Assembly (NCBI GenBank): GCA_008828725.1
Contig: MEHQ01002061.1
Span: forward strand, 503,336 to 567,335
Direction of reading: 5' to 3'
Origin: Saccharina japonica
Lineage: Eukaryota > Sar > Phaeophyceae > Laminariales > Laminariaceae
DNA length: 64,000 nt
Every line of letters begins with the position of its first letter. Positions within the stretch are counted from its first letter, which is position 1. The notes below the pieces were generated by a model, which saw only the letters and a program-made list of their open reading frames with translations, was not told the DNA's origin and ran no database searches. The position numbers were made by a program, and so were the translations under genes. Shown piece after piece: positions 22,801 through 60,431 of the stretch.

Positions 22801-23541
22801 GTGGAAATGTGGACAGATCACACAGATCGTACCAGATCAGCGTACAACGTGCTTGGAAACCCAGGCACAAGCATAATAACATGAGCACACACCCGGTGAA
22901 TCACTACCGGTGCTTGCTGCGGAAGATGCACAGATGGAGCGGATCAGTTGAATGATTTGTACGATCTGTAGAGTTGATCGTCCCACGTGTGCAATGTTGA
23001 GCTGAATGTTGAGCTGTACTTCGACCATCACATGCTCTGTGAGGCACACGAGCATGCTGCTGTAGCAGTATGCACACACACTCTTACCAGGTCTATCACA
23101 ACTACAATAGCACATTACACTGCTGCACCGCGCATCACATGCATGCAAGAGCCTGCGCACCTGTGCTCCGGCTGCGGCCGCCTCCGCAACAGCCTTCTCG
23201 GCCGTCGCCGTGTTCACCGCTTTGTCCTCCCCGCAGAGGATCTGGCATGCCGCCACTACGCACTTCGGCGCCGGCACTACTTCCGAAGGTCTCGCCTCGG
23301 CGCTCATCGAGCTCATCCTACTCGAGTACCGCCTGAGAAGCGCTTCGTTGCCACGACTGCTGTGAGCAGTTCCGGTTGTTGTTGCAGTTGCGGCGGTGGT
23401 TCGAAGGTGCTGCTGCTGTTGTGCTGGGAGGGGCGCAAAGGAAGACAACGTTTGGGACGGAAGGCAAAACGCCAGCGCGGCGTGTGTAGAGCTGCGGACG
23501 AGGAGGGTTGCGCTGATCCTTTTGGCTGCGGCAAAGAACAT
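19867..23541 (-). CDS. NIT2: Omega-amidase (NIT2-like), carbon-nitrogen hydrolase
   Basis: Nitrilase-superfamily enzyme expected to hydrolyse alpha-ketoglutaramate and alpha-ketosuccinamate to the keto acid plus ammonia, closing the glutamine transaminase cycle. Four minus-strand exons join in phase: 23541-23161, 22108-21798, 21048-20829 and 20091-19867 (378 aa). All introns are GT-AG. The catalytic triad is intact: Glu133 in [10 protein letters not shown], Lys216 in [10 protein letters not shown] and Cys257 in [12 protein letters not shown]. The family signatures [19 protein letters not shown] and TASPARN also align to animal NIT2. The first ~95 residues precede the hydrolase domain and are rich in Ala, Ser, Thr and Arg with few acids, so a mitochondrial presequence is likely; internal Mets (RMSSMSAE) could give a cytosolic form. 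Intron 1 ends in a long pyrimidine tract containing an N at 22172. The gene is divergent from TRAP1. Confidence 0.92.
22135..22212 (+). repeat. G-rich tract (C-rich on the NIT2 coding strand)
   Basis: About 75 bases of nearly pure G with an N at 22172, located just upstream of the NIT2 exon 2 acceptor. On the transcribed strand it is an extreme polypyrimidine tract. G-quadruplex formation on the plus strand is possible. Confidence 0.85.
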
Positions 23542-23920
23542 TCACGTAGTAGATTCTTCGTCGCCTCGCTGGTTAGTAGTTCCCCAGAACAAGACCATGC
23601 ACACCAGCGTCAGCGAGGTTCAACAAGCTGCTGCTGCTGCTGCTGCCGTGTTACGTTATCTCGCCGCCAGATTGAGATAATGCCTCCATTTCCGAATGGA
23701 AACCCTGGTTTCTGGATGTTTGACTTTGACGGACACAGCAGCAGCGTGGTGCCTTCTTGTATCGCAAGGACACAGGGATAGCCAAGCAGTGCACCATAAC
23801 GGTGGTAGTGTTCAAAAGCCAAAGGATTCCAACCTTGACGAGGGCTAGGAAAAACGCAACCACCACCAAGTTCGATTCAAGAGTCCGCCAAGTCGCACAT
23901 CTAATAACACCTGCGCAAGG
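23542..23920. promoter_or_regulatory. Divergent intergenic region between NIT2 and TRAP1
   Basis: Only 379 bp separate the two opposing start codons, so the 5' UTRs and core promoters of both genes must lie here or overlap. It contains a (CTG)n run at 23629-23645 and no TATA box that I trust. Both products carry mitochondrial-type N termini, which makes a shared bidirectional promoter plausible. Confidence 0.65.
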
Positions 23921-50585
<26,665 letters not shown>

Positions 50586-52247
50586 ACGGAGGGAGGGAGG
50601 GAGGGAGGGAGGAGAGGTTCCTTCTGGTTCACGTTGCGACTTAGTAGTGGTGTTGTGGGCCCGCTGTACTTTAGTTGCCGGGGTTTGTGGGACTGAGAAA
50701 AAGGGGGGGCTGGTTGTTGGCGGTCATCAAGAAGCATTCTAGGGCATTCATTGCCTTGGTGATGGACGCTGGAGAGGCACGTTAAATGGCGTGACGCGTG
50801 TCTGAGTAGTCTCGTACCAATGGGGTCCGCACACCAGACAAATAATCGATCCCCACTGCAATGGTCTACATATCGATCCTTCAGGGCAGATACGTTCCTG
50901 ATCTGTATGATGTGTATGATCTGTATGATCTGTAGGATTTTCATGATCTAGCTCGATGTCATGTTGCCGGGCGGGAGCCGTATACTCCGCTTGATCTATG
51001 GGTCATGTTTCCTGGGTTGGACCTGTACTATGCAGATCATGATCATATTTGCACAACATATCATAACGGCAGGTTAGGATCTACGTAGATGATCTATCTG
51101 TAGATGATCTATCTGTAGATAATCTATCTGTAGATGATCTATCTGTAGACGATCTATCTGTAGATGATCTATATGTATATCATCTATTTGTAGATGATCT
51201 ACCTGTAGATGATTTATCTGTAGACGATCTATCTGTAGACGATCTATCTGTAGATGATATATCTGGAGATGATCTATATGTAGACGATCTGTCCGATGGT
51301 GGGATTTGATTGTGTTTGAGGCCGAGTGGTCGTGGGAATGTCAGAGCAACACGGCAAAGATGCTGCCGCTACGAGTATAAGAGTAATCTTTTGACTTTCC
51401 CCCTCGCGGTGCAATGATGAAGTAAAATGATCTCGGTAGCCCTCGCCTTGTGTGCGTCCACATTTTTCGACTCGTTGGTGCACGTTGTGCCGCGGGCTAC
51501 ATAAACCTCCGCTGCTTGCACCCTGTCAAGCACGTATGTATGTGCTGTCGCCGAAATTAGGCGGACTCTTGCGCCAACTCGCATCGTGCTTGTGTCTTGT
51601 TTATCGCACGCGCAACGTCTTGATTTCTAGCCCCCTACACGCATGTTGGGTAAGGCCCCACTGACATCATTTTTTTTTTTTTTTTTTTGCCGTCTGATAG
51701 CGCGGAGTCGGGTGCTGTTGAGAGCGTGTTTGCAACCGGGGGATTGTGGGCGTGTCAGCCCCTAGAGCCTGCCTGGTCTAAATGGCAACACGCCCATTGT
51801 TTAGGTAGGAAACCCCGGGGAAGGCGATACATCCACAAAACCCCGACGTTCCCCCTCAAATTGTGTTTTTTTGCTCTTTCGGTGCAACAACACTCCTGGG
51901 ATGCTATTTTCTCGAATCACAGTAGTAGTCGTCGTCGTTCTTGCATCGGACGATGTCCAAAATCGAGGACTACCTGTGAGTTTATCGAAATTTTGCAGCC
52001 CACTACTGGTATATCTGCGAGACTGAAACCGGGGGTGTTTGGCCTTGCGTCGCTTTCTGCACAACAAAAGACGATTTAACGAGCACTTCATTGGTAACGG
52101 GCACATCAAAATGCCAAGTATCTCGTATGTGCATATAGCCCATTTTTGTTTTGTTTTTCCTCCATGCTTTTTGATTATTAACGCATCAGCGGGCACACTT
52201 CTTTCCGCAACGTTACTGCTGCTGCTTTATTTAGGTATGGCGCATGC
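50586..52247. other. TRAP1 3' flank; no further gene
   Basis: Immediately after the stop codon is a GGGAGGGAGG run, then sequence without recognisable genes. The 50893-51300 portion is the GATCTGTATGATC family and its minisatellite. A 130-codon plus-strand frame at 51687-52079 has no recognised domain. Confidence 0.45.
51075..51300 (+). repeat. 15-bp minisatellite GATGATCTATCTGTA
   Basis: About fifteen copies of GATGATCTATCTGTA with substitutions (GACGATC, TATGTAT, TTATCTG). It extends from the end of a GATCTGTATGATC family repeat, which suggests the satellite grew out of that element. Confidence 0.9.
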
Positions 52248-52485
52248 TACGATAGAGGTTCACCATGATTTTTCTGGGCTCTTCACTTAAGGAGCGTCAG
52301 ACCTCACCGAAAAAATGGTTTTGGAAGAAAATAAAAGTGCTACCGGATGAGAAATCCCATGTCCGAAGTATACTCTGAAACATTATTCGCCACAAAAATG
52401 AAAAAACGACGAATTTGGGTTAAGGAGCCCGATCGTTCAGAGAACGATTCAGCCAAAAAGTGCTACCTCTACCGTAGCACGCGTC
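52248..52485 (+). mobile_element. TIR element family C, best-preserved copy
   Basis: Inverted termini GCTACGATAGAGGT on the left and ACCTCTACCGTAGC on the right. Inside is an open frame (52347 onward) with NPMSEVYSET, KKRRIWVKEP and SENDSAKK. These peptides parallel the minus-strand frame at 10398-10622. Whether the frame is coding or only reflects DNA conservation is unclear. Confidence 0.65.
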
Positions 52486-53067
52486 CTATGCGGAACGTTA
52501 ACCTGTCCTGTCTCGTGGATGAGTGCGGTTCGGGTTTGGCCGCGTGCCCCAAGCGGTTCTTTTTTTAGTAGGATGCAGCTGACGCCTGCTACGATGATAT
52601 GATAGAGGTGCTCCATGTATTTTATGAGGATAGTCACTTGAAACGATCTATAGTCCATCCAGCTCCTCATGCCCTGAATGAAGCATGCTTGCTCTCACTG
52701 CCACTGTAAGAGCAGAACGAGAGCCCCCCCCTCAAAGCGACATCGGGGTAAGCCACACGTGTGCGCACGAGAGCCACGGCTGCTGCGGCAGGCAAATACT
52801 TTCCATTATATGCCTACCATTTATCGGATAAGGACGGTGGCAAGGCACCCGGGGGTGGCTGGTACACAACCTCTACCTGAGGGGATTGTAGGTAGGTTCG
52901 GCGAATGTCGAGCGAGCGAGCGAGCGGTGGCGGTGGAAGGGGGGGGGGGGGCGTCGACCTCTGCGTGACGTAGAATGCTGCGCGTGACCGGTCCCACCTT
53001 GACTCTTGAATCAATTGGAGTGGTGCTCAGCCCCGCCGAGGGGGGGAAGGGGGGTGTACTTCATTTT

Positions 53068-53565
53068 CATGCATGGCCGTAGTCGTATGTCCATAGACCC
53101 TCGCATCCCTAAAATGCCGGGACGGAGCATCTCGGGTTTTCACCGACCAGGCAGACATTGCTAGCACCAAGCGCGAAGCGCCGTGAGATGTTGAGCGAGT
53201 CGCATGAAGGGTGAGCGGCATCCTACTAAGGACCGGTTGTGAGGCGGACTTGCATATGGATGACAGCTTCAATGAGTTGATTTCATTTATGGTGTGCCCA
53301 CTTTGAGACAGCAATGGGAGCGCTATGTAACTGCCTCGTGGGTGCCTTACCATATACCGGTACACACTACGTAATACGATAATTCCCCTTGTGCGGAGCA
53401 AAGGTTATCCACCACGCACAAATTATCTAACTTGACCGCCAGCCTTGGTGACAGCCAAAAACAAACAACAACAAAAAACGGTACCCTGGTTGTCTTGCTC
53501 ACGCAGTGAGAGGCGTGTTTTACAGCGTCGTCGCCAAACGACGCCAACCCAACCTATAAATATAT
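53068..53565 (+). mobile_element. Dispersed family B, long copy (about 500 bp)
   Basis: Collinear with 59671-60165: CCATAGACCCTCGCATCCCT, AGCGCGAAGCGCCGTGAG, GCGAGTCGCATGAAGGGTGA, GCGGACTTGCATATGGATGA, TGCGGAGCAAAGGTT/ATGAGGTT, CTCACGCAGTGAG and GACGCCAACCCAAC, ending in an A/T-rich ATAAATATA tail. No protein-coding frame is conserved. It may be a SINE-like or non-autonomous element. Confidence 0.7.
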
Positions 53566-53639
53566 AATAAGTATCATCTATTTATAGGCGTGTGGGGGGA
53601 GTGGGGGGAGTGGGGGGGGGGGATACTCATTAGATGCTT

Positions 53640-53700
53640 GCCTTAGTCATTTGACCATTGAACAGGCACCCCTTTCGAGACGGAGCGGGGCGGCTACAGT
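53640..53700 (-). repeat. Fragment shared (inverted) with 48985-49065
   Basis: GCTTGCCTTAGTCATTTGAC CATTGAAC and CCTTTCGAGACGGAGC are the complement of the sequence just upstream of TRAP1 exon 14. Confidence 0.6.
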
Positions 53701-53803
53701 AGGACCTATGGTAGGGGGACAAAGTATGCCTCCGTATTCATAGGAAAACCAGTCTTTGTTTGGCACGCCAACGACTCTTGTAGCTTGGATATACTGTTGT
53801 AAC

Positions 53804-54028
53804 TATTACGGGAGAGCATAGTAAACACTAGTAAATAGCACCTACAGTACGGTACACCCAAAAATCTACATAATTACCAACTTTTACTTTTACGAATAAC
53901 AACATTTGGTCCTATTTAACCCTTTTAGGACTGCAGTCCCGTTTTGGGGACAAACCACTCTAATTCTAAGTGATGTGTCCCCAAAACGGGACTCCAGTCC
54001 TATAAGGGTTAATATGGTCCTCCGTAAT
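53804..54028. mobile_element. MITE family A copy carrying a nested TTAA MITE
   Basis: Left end TATTACGGGAGAGCATAGTA and right end TATGGTCCTCCGTAAT belong to family A. The element is interrupted at TATTTAA by a 97-bp inverted-repeat insert flanked by TTAA. The nesting fixes the order: family A inserted first. Confidence 0.8.
53916..54012. mobile_element. TTAA MITE, nested and nearly perfect
   Basis: Flanked by TTAA on both sides. The termini CCCTTTTAGGACTGCAGTCC and the complement of GGACTCCAGTCCTATAAGGG form a near-perfect hairpin, with CCGTTTTGGGGACA/TGTCCCCAAAACGG extending the arms. TTAA target duplication is characteristic of piggyBac-type transposition. Confidence 0.85.
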
Positions 54029-54271
54029 GCCGTTAATACAGAGGGCAGTCACAGTCGAGGGTCCAAACAGCGGTCTACTACGTACATATGGCTCAAGCAG
54101 TTATGTTGTATGATCCAACCGGGGGGGGGGGAGGGGGTATCCTTATTGCGTTCAAATTATTTCTTCGGCCCAGGGCCTTGCTTGCAACGACTTTTACCCG
54201 GTATATAATATGTTGCCCCACACCACGTTTGTCGGGGAGGCGAAAATGCGTCATTCTGAGCGGCTACAGTA

Positions 54272-54441
54272 CGTGACAGATGTTAAGAATCTGATAAATA
54301 AGAATCTGAGACTGAGGGTTTTGGGAAAAAACAAGAATGCGACATATATGTCTGTGCTGAAAACAGTGTGGAACACAACCAGTTTTACATAAGAAATTCC
54401 AGTCTGGCCAAAAATAAGAGATTCTTCAAACATCTGTCGCG
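54272..54441. mobile_element. MITE family D, second copy
   Basis: Termini CGTGACAGATGTTAAGAATC and the complement of GATTCTTCAAACATCTGTCG CG. The interior (AAAACAAGAATGCGACATAT, CAGTCTGGCCAAAAATAAG) matches the inverted copy at 11303-11465. Confidence 0.75.
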
Positions 54442-54449
54442 TTCTGTAT

Positions 54450-55180
54450 GAGTTACGTTGTTTCGGAAACTTCATATTTATGGTATGGTGCCAAAGCCCT
54501 GAGAACTCGGGGGGATCTCCATGGAATGTGAAGGAAGGCATGCGCGGGAGCATCGGCGGGGGGTTTTACAAGGTGTTGGGTCGTGGGTGGTGTGTATACA
54601 GTGGTCGGTGGGGGCATGGTCGATACGATAGCGCCCAAAATGAGTGTGTGTTCCAGTTTTGTTCTTAATAGAAACTACACGATCATATCGTCTCATAAAA
54701 ACACAAAATATGTTGATTCGGACCAGTTACCACCAGCTCTTTATTTATACCACTCTGACCGGGAATATAATCCACGTTTGTATATTAACACTTGGTCGAA
54801 ATGTTTCTTATATTTAGGGTCAGAATGGTACGTTTACACCGGGGTGTGGTCTGGCTGAATTTATCTCGCCGACTACAGTAGTTACTAATATAGTTAAAGT
54901 AGTTTGCGCGCGAAAAACTGCAAAAATCTGCGTGTTTGTGTGTCTGGTTTGACCGTTTGTTTCTGACTCGAACTGTGTGTTTTGCCGCTATTAATAGTGA
55001 AATCCTAAAGAAAAAGAGCCTTAGTTGGCCATCAGGTCCTGCCAGATCACACCTCTAATACTCAGTAATAGTTTAATTTCACCCCAGATGCCCATTACTT
55101 TATTGGTGTCGCATGCCTACTTTTAGCGCCCACATGGTACCTAAACACGCCGCGGAGCCGTGCGACCGCCCCTGCCGGCA
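54450..55180. other. No gene recognised
   Basis: Short open frames only, with no repeat family beyond common low-complexity strings. Confidence 0.4.
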
Positions 55181-55186
55181 CGGATG

Positions 55187-56510
55187 CACATATTTAACTT
55201 TTTTCGTGGCAGTGCCCTCGGTATTCCGCGGCATTCAGCGGCATCGCGGTGTTACCATCCGTCGCGAGACGTGCCACGGTTATTCCCACGGCAAGATCCG
55301 CGGTAATGCCCACACGGGAAACCCCATAGCAAGACCCACGGCAAGACCCACGACAAGACCCGCCGCAAGGCCCGAGGCAAGTACCGCGGCAACACCTGCG
55401 GTAAGTACCACGGAAATAACCGCGGAAAGTACCGCGGCGAGACCCGCGACAAGTACCGCGATGACACCCGCCGCACGTACCGCGGAACGACCCGCGAAAG
55501 GCGACGCGGAAAAATCCACGGAAATACCCCTAGAAAGACCCGCGGCATTTACCACGGCAAGCACCGCGGCTAGACCCGTAGAAATAACCCGCGGAAAGAA
55601 CCGTGGAGAGACCCGCAAAAAAACCCCCGGCAAGTCCCACGAAAGACCCGCGAAAAGGCTCGCGGAAAGGCCCGCGGAAAGGCCTAATGTTCTCGGCCCA
55701 CGGCAAGCCTCGTAGAAGGAATATATTCCGCGGCAATACCCGCGGCAAGCTCCATGGCAAGACCCCACCTGGAACCCTGTTCCCATTTTATACTTTGACC
55801 CCGCGGTGGGCCCATCCCATTCGGCACCCTGCTCCCACTCATAAGGTGCAGAAATAGAACCAGCCCTCCGCAGGAGACGCCGCAAGCCCACTTGGCACCC
55901 TGTTACCATTGGGCCTTGCCGTGGGTATTTCCACGGGTGTTTCCGCTGGTGTTTTCGCCGGTGTTTCCGCGGTTCTTATCACGACGGGTCTTTCCGCGGT
56001 TCTTTCCGCGGGTCGTGCAGCGCCCTCTGCCACACGGGTCTTTCTCCTGGTCAGGCCGCGGGTATTTTCCGCGGGTCGTTCCGTGGTAACTTCCGCGGTG
56101 AATGCCGCGGGCCTTTCCGTGGTTCTTTCCACAGATCTTTCCACAGGTCTTGCCGCGGTGCGTGCCGCGGTACCTGGTGCGGTAAACACTGTGGGCGTTT
56201 CCTCGGGTTTTTCCCGCCGGACTTGTCGCTGAACTTGCTGCGGGTATATTGCCGCGATGCTTACCGTGGCGTGCCGTGATTGACCGCGGGCCTTACCGTG
56301 ACATGCCAGCAGCGGACCTTGCCGTGGAGCTTGCCGTGGGCCTTGCCGCTGCAGTCGTTCCGCGGCATGCCGTGGAAAATGTCGTGGGCTGCCGCGGCAT
56401 TTCGTGGCATGCCGCGGAATGCCTCGGAAAGCCACGGCATTGTCCACGGCATGCCGCGGCACGTCATGGCAGTGCCCGCGGAATGTCGCGAAAAATACTA
56501 TTAAGGTACA
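55187..56510. mobile_element. Long foldback element of CCGCGG-type repeats
   Basis: The left half (about 55200-55760) is an array of roughly 12-bp units such as GACCCGCGGCAAGTACCGCGG. The right half (about 55915-56490) is the same array in inverted orientation (CCGCGGGTCTTTCCGCGGTT). Ends are TGCACATATTTAACTTTTTT and, inverted, TGTACCTTAATAGTATTTTT. The design parallels 17661-17970 but is four times longer. Long open frames across it, on both strands, are products of the repeat and not genes. Confidence 0.7.
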
Positions 56511-56934
56511 TTTCTTGGTCCCGATCGACAGGTTAATGGGGAGTGGAGGGCACGAGACATTATATGCCTCTCGCCAACTATACCGCACATGTGATATAAT
56601 CTACTAATATTTCCGTTCAGATTGGTACATCACAGCTCACTACGAGTACTGTCGTCATGATCTCGCGAGTCTCGCGATCCAGAGCGTTTCAGTCCCGCCT
56701 CGCGGCATCGTTGGGGAGAGTGCGAGACACAACCAGCGAGACACTGCGTCTCACGTCGCGCCGAGTCCCGGCCGTCGTGTACTGAGCATTGCTGACAGTC
56801 GTGGCTGTGTCACAATCTCGAGGCAGTTCTGACAACCATGCAGCCAGCCTAGCGGCTGAATTACAATTCCGAATTACAATTCCTGCAGCTGATTGGCTGG
56901 CAAAACCCATACCAAAGGTCACTGGCTCTTTCTA

Positions 56935-58320
56935 GAATATTTGGTGCCGAATAGAGCCATCGAGGTTCCACCACACGCGGGGGGGATAGGGTCCCATCCC
57001 CGGATCATAAATCCCTCCATACCACTGTAACTCCGACCAACCGGGGACAAAAACGGTGACGCCCCGGGTCGACACCGCCCCACACGGCGTATAAACTCAC
57101 TCCATGGAGCAATAGCGGCACCCGGGGACGATAGTTTCCCATCCCCTGATCTCAAATCCTTCCACATATCTACAACTCCAACACCCCAGGGACGAAAACG
57201 GACATCCCTCGGGTCGATACCGCCCCGCAAGATGTGGAAACCCCAACCCCACTGGCTGATTGATGATTTGGCTGGGACTCATGGAGCCAGGCTGGGCGAG
57301 AAGTTTGCCCCCTGGGACGTCGTCGAAGTCCCGCCGCACCCGGCGACGATAAAAGGTCCCATCCCCGGACCAGAAACCCTTCCGTACATTTTCAACTCCA
57401 TCAACCCGGGGTCGAAAACGGACATGCTCCGGGTCGATACCGTCCCGCAAGATGTGGAAACCCCAACCTAACTGGTTGGTTTAGGGTTGGCTGGGGCTCA
57501 TAGAGTGAACGCAGCTAGAATTTCCCCCCGGGACACCGTCGGGGTCCTGCCTCATCCGGGGTCAACAACGCCCTGTCCCCTGGTCAGAAATTATTCCATA
57601 CATCTACAAAACTCCAACAACCCAGGGACGAAAACGGAGTTCCCTCGGGTCGAAAGCGCCCCGCAACGCGTAGAAACCCGAGCCTCATGACTGATTGATG
57701 ATTTGGTTGGGGCTCATAGAGCCAGCGCACGGCGATAGTTGCTTCTCGGGGCAATGTCGAGGTCCAGTCGCACCTCGGGACGATAAGGTCCCATCCTCTG
57801 AGACCAGAAATCGTTCCGCACATCGACACAACCCCAACCCGGGGTGGAAAACTTACACCCCCCGGGTCGATCACGCCTCGCAAGGTGTGGAAACCCCAAA
57901 CCTACGGTATGATTGCTGATTTGGCTGGGGCTCATGGAGCCAGCGGACGGCGTGAGTTTCCCCTCGGAACAACGTCGAGGTCCCGCCGCATTCGGGGACG
58001 ATAGGTTCCCATCCCCGGATCATGAATCCTCCCATATATGCACAAATCGAACAATCCTGGAACGAAAAACGGAGTCTCCCCGGGTCGAAACCGCCCCGCA
58101 AGGTGTGGAAACCCCGCCCCCCATCGGATGATTGCTGATTGGGCTGGGGATCATAGAGCCAGCGCGCGGTGAAAATTGCCCCTCAGGACAACGTCGATGG
58201 CCTGACGCACCCGGGGACGGTAAGGTGCCATCCCCTGGGCACAAATACTTCCATTCATATACAACTGCAACAACCCGGGGATGAAAACGGATATGCCCCG
58301 GGTCGAAATCGGCCCGTACG
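56935..58320 (+). repeat. Satellite, about six units of roughly 217 bp
   Basis: CCGCAAGRTGTGGAAACCCC recurs near 57230, 57450, 57663, 57878 and 58098. Each is followed by TGATTTGGCTGGGGCTCA, a GGGGACGATAAGGTCCCATC block and CGAAAACGGA.T.CCCCGGGT. Units differ by 15-25 percent. The array is flanked by near-identical 40-bp segments (TTTCCGTTCAGATTGGTACA and TTTCCGTTTGGAGTGGTACA). Confidence 0.85.
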
Positions 58321-59164
58321 ATGGTTCTTACATTTCCGTTTGGAGTGGTACATCACAGCGTACGAGTACTTCCATGCCAGGTACTACAGTATATCATAGA
58401 CGTATTTATAATAGTTTTATTTAATCCTATGGGAAACACAGGGCTAATAGCGCCACGGGCGGGGCTGTGGCCGTACCGCTAGTAAGTACAAAAACACTAC
58501 GGGCGGACTACATGGCACGTCGTATATACGTCCGTACGTATACCATCAATGCCTAATACACTATACACAGTGCCTACTTTGAGTAGCATGGTATATTCCT
58601 GTACGAAGCACAATAGTTGGTCGTGCAACCAACTACTCATATCTATCTGTAACTGACCGACTTCAAAGGGCATGAGCGTGCTTCGTGCGGTATAAACTGG
58701 AAGTCTATGATGACCGCTCGGGTAGTATGCGCCCGCACGCGGTTGAAGGTGCGGCTGCTGAAAGCTGTGTGAGATAGGTACTCGGGACCACAATGCTGTA
58801 CGGGTGTCACAGTCACGTTGAGCCCGAAACCAGCTGATTACGTCAGGCTACGGTGTTGGTTTGGAGTCTTCAGTATGACAGTTACGAGTCAGTTTGGTGT
58901 CGGTTCGGGCTATTAACCTTTTGTAGGTTACACCGCATTTTTGTCTTTTGGACCTGGGTGTGAAAGCTCCTGGACTCCTGAGGGCACTCCTCGTTGCCCC
59001 TACCCTGTGGGACGACTAATAATACAATGACTTGAAGCCAACACGCCACAGGAGTACGAACATACGGAAGACCCAGCACAGTATGCGCCTTCGATGCCTC
59101 GGCTGGCGGAAAAGGAAGCGCGAAGAAGACCACACACACTCTACATATCCCATTCCCGCGCGCT

Positions 59165-59530
59165 TGTCAAGACAGACTCTGAGAAGAGCATTTTGAGGCG
59201 ACGGTGCGCAGACAGAGGATATATATTGTTCGCTGGTTTCGTGGCACGCAATGGGAGAGGAGCGCTCGACTGCCGAGGAGGGTGAGACGTTTGGGGAGAT
59301 GGTCGGTGGCAAGGGGGCTACGTACTCATTTGGACAGGAGGAGAAGGGTTGGATGGGGCGCCTCGAGGAGGACCTCAGCGCCTTCCGCATCATCATCATC
59401 AGGCCAGAAGGGTGTGGCGCAAAAAGCAGCACACAGAAGGCCGGCCGGGTGTGGTTTCGAGTGGTGCAGGACGGGGCGCGAGTTTTTTATGCGTAGTAAA
59501 TGGCATGACGCGGAGAGGAGTGATGCAGCA
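59165..59530 (+). pseudogene. Decayed retroelement ORF tail (non-LTR type, tentative)
   Basis: Split over frames it reads ILRRRCADRGYILFAGFVAR, then GETFGEMVGGKGATYSFGQE, EKGWMGRLEEDLSAFRI and, after further shifts, REFFMRSKWHDAE. The order arginine-rich / LFAGFVAR / gly-rich / W..LEEDL.AF.I / FM.KWH resembles the C-terminal region of reverse-transcriptase ORFs of stramenopile retroelements, as I remember it. At least three frame changes are needed, so it is dead. Assignment rests on pattern memory. Confidence 0.4.
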
Positions 59531-59670
59531 AAGCGGCATGCGACGCCTGCGGGTGTGAATGCGACATGGGCCGTTGACATTGGTCAAGGCGCCCAGAGAC
59601 GGGCCTGGGGTCAGGGGCACGACGGGGTGGGGGGTGGGAGGGGGGGCGGGGCGGGGGGGGGGGTGTACTC

Positions 59671-60165
59671 ATGTTGTGCACGGCCGTAGTCATATGACCA
59701 TAGACCCTCGCATCCCTACAATGCCGGGACGGAGCATGTCCGGTTTTCACCGACCAGGCAGACATTGCTAGCACCAAGCGCGAAGCGCCGTGAGGTGTTC
59801 AGCGAGTCGCATGAAGGGTGAGCTGCAACCTACTAAGAACCACTTGTGAGGCGGACTTGCATATGGATGACATCTTTAATTAGTTAATTTAATTTATGGT
59901 GTGGCCACTTCCTGAGACAGCGATGGGAGCACTATGTAACTGCCTCGCGGGTGCCTTACCATATACGCACTACGTGATACGATCATTCCCCTTGTGCGGA
60001 GATGAGGTTCTCCACCCCGCACAAATGATCTAACTCGACCGCCAGCCTTGGTGACCGCCAAAACAAAAACGGAACCCTGGTAGTCTAGCTCACGCAGTGA
60101 GGGGCGTGTTTTACAGCGTCGTCGCCAACCGACGCCAACCCAACTCTAAATATAGAACATATTTA
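59671..60165 (+). mobile_element. Dispersed family B, long copy
   Basis: Collinear with 53068-53565 throughout and preceded by the same GGGGGTGTACTCATG context seen at 46740. It ends in CTAAATATAGAACATATTTA TAGG. Confidence 0.7.
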
Positions 60166-60431
60166 TAGGGGGGAGGGGGGGGCACCCCCCTGAAAGTCTG
60201 GCGCAGGTCGATTCAACAGCATTTGTCTGGAGATGACCAAGAGGGAACTTTGCAGGAGACGACTGACCAATGCCTCAGACAGTTTGACTCTCGAGTACAT
60301 GAAGGAAGCTACGGGCCCATGCTATATCTTAACTCTAAATTATGCGGTATATCGAATGTTACGGGACCGTTCACTGCCCACCCTGGTAGGAATGGGGGCT
60401 TATTCCGCTCGTCCGTGCTTTTAACGTATTT

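Noticed and set aside
55113..56588. Long open frames of about 200-250 codons rich in Arg/Pro/Thr on both strands
   Set aside because: Both strands and several frames are open because of the CCGCGG-type array of the foldback element; no domain.
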